From positions 1 through 64,000 of the forward strand of contig JAEWJZ010000031.1 in the NCBI GenBank assembly GCA_023386315.1: DNA of 64,000 nucleotides, in the 5' to 3' direction. The notes beneath the pieces are model-generated. The model saw only the letters and a list, made by a program, of their open reading frames with translations. It was not told the origin of the DNA and made no database searches. This DNA comes from Bacillota bacterium (GTDB lineage: Bacteria > Bacillota > Clostridia > Lachnospirales > Lachnospiraceae). A program made the translations under genes and the position numbers. Positions 36,221 to 42,654 of this stretch are shown in pieces. Numbering within the stretch: position 1 is the stretch's first letter; each line of letters begins with the position of its first letter.

Positions 36221-36272
36221 GTGCATGGGACAGACGGGAGGTTCCATGCACATTTTGTCGTTTTTTGACAAA
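36221..36272 (+). other. two tandem hairpins in the leader of the CheY operon
   Basis: GTGCATGG (36221-36228) pairs with CCATGCAC (36244-36251), then TTTGTC (36254-36259) pairs with GACAAA (36267-36272) around a T-rich loop. The first stem followed by ATTTTGTCGTTTTTT could act as a terminator or attenuator. No known riboswitch class is recognised. The remainder of 36041-36359 is AT-rich with nothing else seen. Confidence 0.4.
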
Positions 36273-36359
36273 TAACGTCGGCTGTGACAATGAAAATAAT
36301 GGTATTGGGTACAGATGGATATGCAAATCGGAAGTATTTGCATGAAAGGGAGAGATTGT

Positions 36360-36740
36360 ATGATAAAAATATTAATTGTAGATGACTCTGTTTTTTCACA
36401 AAAAGTGACTGCCAGCATTTTAAGAAAATATGTAGAAGAGCCAGATATCCAATTTGCTGCCGACGGCTGGGAGGGGCTTAAAAAATACAAGGAGCTGAGG
36501 CCGGATTATGTATTTGCAGACCTGCTGATGCCGGGACTGGATGGGCAGAGCTTAATCAGACTGATCCAGGAATTTGATCCGTCTGCGAATATTGTTGTGG
36601 TTTCTGCCGATGTTCAGAATCATGTCAGGGAAGAGATTGAAAAGCGTCATATCATGACATTTATTAATAAACCCTTTACTGATGAGAAAGCCCGGATTAT
36701 CTGTAATATTATGAAGGAGAAGGACAATGGAAAACCGTGA
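36360..36740 (+). CDS. CheY-like response regulator receiver
   Basis: 126-aa single receiver domain from the ATG at 36360 behind GGGAGAG; an in-frame ATG at 36315 would add 15 residues unlike CheY. It has the acidic pair in ILIVDDSVFSQ, phospho-acceptor Asp in YVFADLLMPGLDG near residue 54 and Lys in TFINKPFTDE near 105. With no output domain it works by protein contact. It overlaps the CheC-like gene by 14 bp, suggesting the phosphatase next door acts on it. Confidence 0.9.
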   Translation: MIKILIVDDSVFSQKVTASILRKYVEEPDIQFAADGWEGLKKYKELRPDYVFADLLMPGLDGQSLIRLIQEFDPSANIVVVSADVQNHVREEIEKRHIMTFINKPFTDEKARIICNIMKEKDNGKP

Positions 36741-37359
36741 TATGACACAGGATATTTTAAAGGAGCTGTTTAATATCAGTGTAGGACGTGCAGCAGGAAT
36801 CTTATCAGATATTGTTCAGCAGAAAATACATCTGAATGTGCCCAATGTGAAAATCCTTAATGTTTCCTCGGAACCATATGCGATTGATGAGTATATCTCG
36901 ATGAAAAAAAACGGAACTCTTATGGTTTCCACTCTTTCATTTAAGGAAAATTATACAGGCAAGGCAAGCCTGATTTTTTCCGCAGAAAAGATGAAGACAT
37001 TTATCAGTCTCTGCCTTCAGGAAGAACAGACCGACACAGATGATATGGATTTTAACGATGTAGATTTTGATATTATAAAAGAAATTGGCAATATTATATT
37101 AAACTGCATTATAGGGGAAACAGGCAATCTATTGAATATCAGTTTTAAATATACACTTCCGGAAGTCAGACTCTTTAATCTGCCCGAATTTAAATATGAT
37201 TACCAGAATACAGGTAATTTATATGTTTTGATTTTATATATTACGTTTGTGATTGGTGATACAGAAATTGAAGGTGCAGTTATTGTTGATTTATCGCTTC
37301 ATTCGCTGAATGATTTATTAACAAGAATAAGCCGCCTAGAGGAATCACTATATGAATAA
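36727..37359 (+). CDS. CheC-family CheY-P phosphatase-like protein
   Basis: 210 aa. Two repeats of the CheC active-site pattern are visible: LKELFNISVGRAAGILSDIV near residues 11-30 and IIKEIGNIILNCIIGETGN near 113-131, each with the Glu-x-x-Asn pair that attacks the receiver aspartyl phosphate. CheC proteins dephosphorylate CheY and can bind CheD. It overlaps the CheY-like gene upstream and the diguanylate cyclase downstream, so the three form one unit. Confidence 0.87.
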   Translation: MENRDMTQDILKELFNISVGRAAGILSDIVQQKIHLNVPNVKILNVSSEPYAIDEYISMKKNGTLMVSTLSFKENYTGKASLIFSAEKMKTFISLCLQEEQTDTDDMDFNDVDFDIIKEIGNIILNCIIGETGNLLNISFKYTLPEVRLFNLPEFKYDYQNTGNLYVLILYITFVIGDTEIEGAVIVDLSLHSLNDLLTRISRLEESLYE

Positions 37360-38290
37360 ATTATTATATCAGGTACTGGATAATCTCAATGAAGGGATTG
37401 TCATATTAAATGAAGATTTACAAATCATGTACTGGAATTATTACATGGAGGATATCACCAGTTTGAAGCGGTATCATATCCTGAATCAGTCCATTACTGA
37501 TGTTCTGCCCAATTTAGGCATGAAATATTATCTGGATGCCTTTCATGATGTACAGGAACAGGGAATTATCCGGTTCTTTTCCGGTGCAATCCACAAGCAG
37601 ATGTTAAATAATTCCGATCATTATAATTTGAAGGTCACCAGAATTGAAAATGACGGAAAACATTTTATTCAGCTGGAATTCATCAATGTTACCAGTCAGT
37701 TTAGTCAGATTAAGCAGTTGAAATCCTATGTGAATCAATTATGGGAAACCAATAAGGAATTAAAGGAGAAGGAAAAGACAATTCAGAAGCTTGCATACCA
37801 TGACAAATTAACGGGAGTTGCAAACCGCAGTTTGTTCTATGAAGTTTCCGCCAGTTTACTGGCCCAGGCAAAAAGAAATAAAAGTCTGCTGGGGCTTATG
37901 TTTTGTGATGTAAATAAATTTAAGTCCATCAATGATACTTATGGGCATGAGTTTGGGGATAAGGTACTGATTCATGTTGCGGGACTGTTAGGTAAGGCAG
38001 CCAGGGAAAATGACCTGGTCTGCCGGTATGGAGGGGATGAGTTTCTCATTCTTCTGCCTGACATGAAAGAGGTGGAAGATTATAATGCTGTGGTCTCCAG
38101 AATCGTGGAACTGACCAAAGATGCGGTGGAAATTCAGAACATAACGATCCCCCTGTCCATCAGCGGAGGAATCAGTTTTTATCCGATCGATGCAGATACC
38201 ATTGACCAGCTGATTGTAAAAGCGGATGCAGCCATGTATGTGGCGAAACAGCTGAAGGGAACGGAAACATACTTTTACTATATGGAATAA
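37352..38290 (+). CDS. PAS-GGDEF diguanylate cyclase
   Basis: 312 aa. An N-terminal PAS sensor (VLDNLNEGIVILNEDLQIMYW to about residue 120), a short coiled coil (NQLWETNKELKEKEKTIQKL) and a GGDEF domain with FCDVNKFKSINDTYGHEFGD near 190 and RENDLVCRYGGDEFLILLP near 222-240. The RxxD inhibitory site is present five residues before GGDEF, so the enzyme is probably active and feedback-inhibited. No membrane segment, so a cytosolic signal or the CheY/CheC partners may control it. Confidence 0.92.
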   Translation: MNKLLYQVLDNLNEGIVILNEDLQIMYWNYYMEDITSLKRYHILNQSITDVLPNLGMKYYLDAFHDVQEQGIIRFFSGAIHKQMLNNSDHYNLKVTRIENDGKHFIQLEFINVTSQFSQIKQLKSYVNQLWETNKELKEKEKTIQKLAYHDKLTGVANRSLFYEVSASLLAQAKRNKSLLGLMFCDVNKFKSINDTYGHEFGDKVLIHVAGLLGKAARENDLVCRYGGDEFLILLPDMKEVEDYNAVVSRIVELTKDAVEIQNITIPLSISGGISFYPIDADTIDQLIVKADAAMYVAKQLKGTETYFYYME

Positions 38291-38386
38291 GAATTTTAGC
38301 CTTTTTTTAAATGATGGCATAAAAACCGGTCATAAAAACTGACTATGCATATAATATACCGTATAAATTAAATCGTGAGGTATGTT

Positions 38387-39010
38387 ATGGACCAGTACAC
38401 AACCAGACCGTCAGATGAAGTACATGTAGGCTATGTGCGTGTTATGCACACAGTTCCCAATGCTCCCAATGTTGACATATACGTGGATGATGAGATGATT
38501 ATTGAAAATCTTGCTTATGGAGATTTTACAGATTACTTACCTGTACAGGAGGGAACCTATAAAGTTTCTCTTTATGTAACGGGAACTCAGGATGCTCCTA
38601 TTATTGAAAATATGCTTCCGGTAGAGCGGGACGTAATGCTCACCGTGGCTGCAGTGGGAACTCCTGATAACATCGGACTGCTTTCCATCACCGATGCCAA
38701 TGGAGAAATTGTTCAGGGGAGAGCGATGGTACGTTTTATACATTTATCTCCTGATGCACCTGCAGTGGATATTACACTTCCAGATGGAACTGTAATTTTC
38801 CCAAATGTTGCATTTAAGCAGATTACTCCTTATATTGCCGCAGATCCCATGAATTTAACGCTGCAGGTCAGACCGGCCGGGTCAACTGATATCGTGTTAG
38901 AGATTCCCAATATTCCCTTATCTGAAGACAGTTTTAATACAATTTATGCGGTCGGGCTTCTTCAGGGAAATCCCCAGCTGGAGGTTCTCTTGACAACGGA
39001 TGAATTTTAG
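38387..39010 (+). CDS. DUF4397 domain-containing protein
   Basis: 207 aa from the ATG at 38387, behind GTGAGG; the in-frame GTG at 38375 overlaps that site. Two similar beta-rich repeats are visible: VRVMHTVPNAPNVDIYVDDE near residue 17 and VRFIHLSPDAPAVDITLPDG near 115. This is the pattern of DUF4397, a family often found in surface or spore-associated proteins. There is no signal peptide. A TATAAT (38350-38355) lies upstream without a clear -35. Function unknown. Confidence 0.85.
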   Translation: MDQYTTRPSDEVHVGYVRVMHTVPNAPNVDIYVDDEMIIENLAYGDFTDYLPVQEGTYKVSLYVTGTQDAPIIENMLPVERDVMLTVAAVGTPDNIGLLSITDANGEIVQGRAMVRFIHLSPDAPAVDITLPDGTVIFPNVAFKQITPYIAADPMNLTLQVRPAGSTDIVLEIPNIPLSEDSFNTIYAVGLLQGNPQLEVLLTTDEF

Positions 39011-39036
39011 GGTATAAATTAGAATTAGATGGAAAA

Positions 39037-39073
39037 AACAGATAGCTCATTGTGCAAGGAGTTATCTGTTTTT
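39037..39073 (+). terminator. rho-independent terminator after the DUF4397 gene
   Basis: AACAGATAGCTC (39037-39048) pairs with GAGTTATCTGTT (39059-39070), one G-U pair, followed by TTTC. Confidence 0.75.
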
Positions 39074-39110
39074 CTATTTTCAAAAAAAGTAAGACAAAGG
39101 AGATAGAAAA

Positions 39111-39542
39111 ATGGTAAGAGAATTTCAGGCAGATGATTTAAGCCGGATTATGGAACTATGGCTGGACACCAACATACAGGCACATGATTTTATTAAAAAA
39201 AGCTATTGGCAGGACCATTTCAGTGAAGTAATGGAGATACTGCCAAAGGCATCTGTTTATGTATATGAAGACAATGGAAGCATACAGGGATTTATTGGTC
39301 TGATGGACAGTTATATAGCTGGAATCTTTATTTCCAAAGACCATCAGTCCGGAGGAATCGGAAGCCGGCTGCTTAATTATGTGAAAGGTAATCATGACGA
39401 GTTATCATTAAAGGTGTATGAAAAGAATAAACGTGCCGTGGATTTTTATTTAAGAGAGGGGTTTCTTGTGACTGAAAAACAGGAGGATAAGGAAAACGGA
39501 GAAGTGGAATACCAGATGTCATGGAGCCGGAACTGGGCTTAA
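39111..39542 (+). CDS. GNAT-family N-acetyltransferase
   Basis: 143 aa. The acetyl-CoA-binding motif is AGIFISKDHQSGGIGSRLLNYVK near residues 67-89 (shown as parts GIFISKDHQS and GGIGSRLLNY), followed by LSLKVYEKNKRAVDFYLREGF near 100-120. The layout resembles YjaB/PhnO-like single-domain acetyltransferases. Substrate not evident. AAAGGAG precedes the ATG. It stands alone between a terminator and the TetR promoter. Confidence 0.87.
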   Translation: MVREFQADDLSRIMELWLDTNIQAHDFIKKSYWQDHFSEVMEILPKASVYVYEDNGSIQGFIGLMDSYIAGIFISKDHQSGGIGSRLLNYVKGNHDELSLKVYEKNKRAVDFYLREGFLVTEKQEDKENGEVEYQMSWSRNWA

Positions 39543-39553
39543 AAACGAAACAA

Positions 39554-39600
39554 TTGACAAAACCAGGCTGATGCGCTAGAATGCAAGCATATACTTGCAT
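39554..39600 (+). promoter_or_regulatory. promoter and operator of the TetR gene
   Basis: TTGACA (39554-39559), 17-bp spacer, TAGAAT (39577-39582), overlapped by the inverted repeat ATGCAAGC ATAT ACTTGCAT (39581-39600). The same motif recurs at 40253-40272 in front of ilvB. Confidence 0.82.
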
Positions 39601-39615
39601 ATGGAGGAAGGCTGA

Positions 39616-40194
39616 TTGGACGATACAAGTCAGAAAATCATTGATGCAGCTATGGAACTTATTAAAGAGAAGGGATATGTTGCTACAACGACAAAAGATA
39701 TAGCAGGCCGTGCCAATATCAATGAATGTACCATTTTTCGGAAATTTAAAGGTAAAAAAGACATTGTCCTTACTGGAATGGAACAGGAAAAGTGGCGTGG
39801 AAATATATCACCGGCAATTTTTCAAAATGTTAAGTGGGAGCTTCAGCCTGATCTGGAGATGTTTATGCGTAATTATCTGGATCGTATTACCCCGGATTTT
39901 GTTAACTTGTCCATTGGACTGCGGGCGCCCCAGATCTACGAGGATACCAGACCCCAAATTTTAAAAATACCGAAGGCATTTCTTGAAACATTAATTATGT
40001 ATTTTGAAGCAATGCATGAGAGGGGAAAAATCCCTTTTCTTGATTATGAGTGTCTGGCAATGACGATTTTTTCCTCTACATTTGGTTTTACCTTTTTAAA
40101 AGCCTCCTTTAATGACCAGCTTACAAAGATCAGGCAGGAGGAGTACATTACAGGCAGTGTGTCTTTGTTTTTAAAAGGAATTGAACAGGAATAA
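39616..40194 (+). CDS. TetR-family transcriptional regulator
   Basis: 192 aa, TTG start behind GGAGGAAGGC. The helix-turn-helix is KIIDAAMELIKEKGYVATTT, then KDIAGRANINECTIFRKFKGK. The C-terminal domain is helical and not diagnostic. Operators of the same sequence lie at its own promoter (39581-39600) and upstream of the acetolactate synthase operon (40253-40272). It therefore probably represses both itself and ilvBN. The inducer is unknown, perhaps a branched-chain keto acid or a precursor (inference). Confidence 0.9.
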   Translation: MDDTSQKIIDAAMELIKEKGYVATTTKDIAGRANINECTIFRKFKGKKDIVLTGMEQEKWRGNISPAIFQNVKWELQPDLEMFMRNYLDRITPDFVNLSIGLRAPQIYEDTRPQILKIPKAFLETLIMYFEAMHERGKIPFLDYECLAMTIFSSTFGFTFLKASFNDQLTKIRQEEYITGSVSLFLKGIEQE

Positions 40195-40252
40195 CAGGAT
40201 TATGATTCAGTGGTATCATCATTTATTGGTGATGCCATTTATAAAAAACAAA

Positions 40253-40272
40253 ATGCAAGTGAACACTTGCAT
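40253..40272 (+). promoter_or_regulatory. second TetR operator, upstream of ilvB
   Basis: ATGCAAGT GAAC ACTTGCAT is a perfect 8-bp inverted repeat with 4-bp spacing. It matches the 39581-39600 site at 15 of the 16 arm positions. It ends 19 bp before the ilvB start codon, so binding would block ilvBN transcription. Confidence 0.8.
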
Positions 40273-40291
40273 TAAAAAGGAGGAATTACTC

Positions 40292-42013
40292 ATGGATATA
40301 ACAGGTGCCCAGCTTTTTGTAAAAGCCTTAAGAATGGAGGGAGTAGATATCCTGTTTGGATATCCGGGCGGTCAGGCAATCGATCTTTTTGATGCACTGT
40401 ATGGGCAGAGTGAGATCGAGATAATTCTGCCTCGTCATGAACAGGGATTGATTCATGCTGCTGACGGATATGCACGGTCTGTCAAAAAGACCGGAGTTTG
40501 TCTGGTTACCAGCGGGCCCGGTGCGACGAATCTGGTGACAGGCATAGCAACAGCCAATTATGACAGTGTTCCGCTGGTATGCTTCACGGGACAGGTGCCG
40601 ACGCATCTCATAGGTAATGATGCATTTCAGGAAGTTGATATCGTAGGAATTACAAGAAATATCTGTAAATATGCGGTTACTGTCCGAAGCAGACAGGAAC
40701 TGGGAAAGATCATAAAAAAAGCATTCCATATCGCTGCCACCGGAAAACCAGGAGTTGTGGTAGTGGATATTCCAAAAGACATCCAGCAGGCATATGGTGA
40801 TGATACTTATCCGGATACGGTGGAAATCAGGGGGTATAAGCCCATTGCGACAGTCCATGAGGGGCAGATAAAAAAGGCTCTGGCAGCACTGAAACAGGGA
40901 GAAAAACCTCTGTTCCTGGTTGGGGGAGGTGTACTGGCAGCCGGAGCAGGAAAAGAAATGGAAAAACTTGTGGATGTTACCGGCATTCCGGTGGTGTCAA
41001 CCATTATGGGAAAAGGAGCCATACCCACAAACCACCCGCTATACATAGGAAATATAGGAATCCATGCCAGTTATGCAGCCAATAAAGCAATCAGTGAATG
41101 CGATGTACTTTGTTCCATTGGAACAAGGTTTAACGACAGAATCACCGGGAAAGCGGGTACCTTTGCCAGCAAGGCAACGCTGATCCATATTGATATAGAC
41201 CCGGCTTCCATATCAAGGAATATCACAGTTGATATCCCCATTGTGGGTGATGCCAAAAAAGCGATCAGTCATCTGCTTCAAAAAACGGAGTCCTGTAATT
41301 GCGAAGCATGGAAGAAGCAGCTGGAAGAGTTAAAAAAGTTGTATCCTCTTGCAATGAAACAGACCGGTCTGACGCCCCAGTTTATCATTGAGAAGATCAA
41401 TGAAATGTTTGACAAACTTATTGTAGTGACGGACGTGGGGCAGAACCAGCTTTGGACGACACAGTTTCTGGAGTTAAATGAAGAGAAACAACTGCTGACA
41501 TCAGGAGGTCTTGGAACCATGGGCTATGGTCTTCCCGCCGCACTGGGAGCAAAGCTTGGCAATCCGGAGAAACACGTTGTTGCTGTCTGCGGGGATGGTG
41601 GAATTCAGATGAATATTCAGGAGCTGGCAACAGCAGTCGTGCAGGAGCTGCCTGTGATTGTCTGCATTCTGAATAATGGTTATCTTGGTAATGTAAGGCA
41701 GTGGCAGCAGATGTTTTACAATAACCGGTATTCTTCTACTTGCCTGAAGTATAGAAAACGGTGCAAAGCGGGCTGCACAGGTCCTGTAAAAACGTGTCCT
41801 GTTTATACTCCGGATTTTGTGAAGCTGGCAGAAAGTTACGGGGCGTTTGGGATCCGTGTGACCAGCAAAGAAGAAGTCGAGGCGGCATTTAAACGAGCTC
41901 TCAAAAATGATCTTGCCCCTACGTTAATAGAGTTTATCATTGAACCGGAAGAAAATGTTCTTCCTATTGTTCCGCCGGGAAGCCAGTTAAGTGAAATGAT
42001 TATGGAATATTAA
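40292..42013 (+). CDS. ilvB: acetolactate synthase large subunit
   Basis: 573 aa from the ATG at 40292, which has AAAGGAGG and follows the operator; an earlier in-frame ATG at 40181 lies across the operator. ThDP-dependent enzyme joining two pyruvates, or pyruvate and 2-oxobutyrate, for valine/isoleucine synthesis. Motifs: VDILFGYPGGQAIDLFDALY, IILPRHEQGLIHAADGYAR (catalytic Glu), LVTSGPGATNLVTGIATA, and the ThDP/Mg site VVAVCGDGGIQMNIQELATA near residue 430, then VCILNNGYLGNVRQWQQ. It may be a catabolic or dedicated copy since it is under a TetR repressor, not a T-box or attenuator. Confidence 0.92.
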   Translation: MDITGAQLFVKALRMEGVDILFGYPGGQAIDLFDALYGQSEIEIILPRHEQGLIHAADGYARSVKKTGVCLVTSGPGATNLVTGIATANYDSVPLVCFTGQVPTHLIGNDAFQEVDIVGITRNICKYAVTVRSRQELGKIIKKAFHIAATGKPGVVVVDIPKDIQQAYGDDTYPDTVEIRGYKPIATVHEGQIKKALAALKQGEKPLFLVGGGVLAAGAGKEMEKLVDVTGIPVVSTIMGKGAIPTNHPLYIGNIGIHASYAANKAISECDVLCSIGTRFNDRITGKAGTFASKATLIHIDIDPASISRNITVDIPIVGDAKKAISHLLQKTESCNCEAWKKQLEELKKLYPLAMKQTGLTPQFIIEKINEMFDKLIVVTDVGQNQLWTTQFLELNEEKQLLTSGGLGTMGYGLPAALGAKLGNPEKHVVAVCGDGGIQMNIQELATAVVQELPVIVCILNNGYLGNVRQWQQMFYNNRYSSTCLKYRKRCKAGCTGPVKTCPVYTPDFVKLAESYGAFGIRVTSKEEVEAAFKRALKNDLAPTLIEFIIEPEENVLPIVPPGSQLSEMIMEY

Positions 42014-42032
42014 ATTAAGGAAGGTGAAGGAT

Positions 42033-42518
42033 ATGAAAAAAAGGTGGCTTTGTCTGTTTGTGGAAAATGAAGTGGGTGTACTTGCCAGAATTACCGGGCT
42101 TTTTTCTGCGAAAGCTTACAATCTTAACAGCCTTACGGTAGGGGCGACGCAGGATGAGACGGCATCTCGGGTAACCATCAGCCTTTTCAGTGATGACCAG
42201 CTTTTTGAACAGATTAAAAAACAACTGAACCGCATGGTGGAAGTTTTTAAAGTAATCGATTATACAGATATTGACATTTACAGAAAAGAGATTATGTTTA
42301 TAAAAATATTGAAATGCACAGAAAATGACCGCGCTTTCCTTTTTCAGTTTTCAGAGGTATACGGAATCAGAATTCTTGATTTTAACAAAGATTCGGTATT
42401 GATGGAAAGCATAAAAGCGGAAGAAGAAAATAATCTTATGCTGCAGTTATTATACAAGAGACTGGATAATCCGGTTGAAATTGTCAGAGGTGGAAGCGTA
42501 GCGGTTGAAGCAGTTTAG
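42033..42518 (+). CDS. ilvN: acetolactate synthase small (regulatory) subunit
   Basis: 161 aa from the ATG at 42033; a GTG at 42024 is an alternative. It has the N-terminal ACT domain with LFVENEVGVLARITGLFSAKAYNLNSL near residues 7-33, written here as ENEVGVLARITGLFS, and a C-terminal half with FQFSEVYGIRILDF and a second small-subunit region. The subunit activates IlvB and confers feedback by branched-chain amino acids. It follows ilvB by 19 bp in the same operon, under the 40253 operator. Confidence 0.9.
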   Translation: MKKRWLCLFVENEVGVLARITGLFSAKAYNLNSLTVGATQDETASRVTISLFSDDQLFEQIKKQLNRMVEVFKVIDYTDIDIYRKEIMFIKILKCTENDRAFLFQFSEVYGIRILDFNKDSVLMESIKAEEENNLMLQLLYKRLDNPVEIVRGGSVAVEAV

Positions 42519-42654
42519 AGCTTTGCTGACAAAAACATTGTGTCAGAGTCAGATCGAATTGTGATCTTCCCGTATACAAAATTAAGGGAAACTGGTATGA
42601 TAATAATGATATATCAGACAAGAAATGAATGGCACAAAGGATTCGTATAATATT

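Noticed and set aside
40181..40291. Upstream ATG start for ilvB
   Set aside because: It would translate the TetR operator; the ATG at 40292 has a strong ribosome-binding site and matches IlvB starts.
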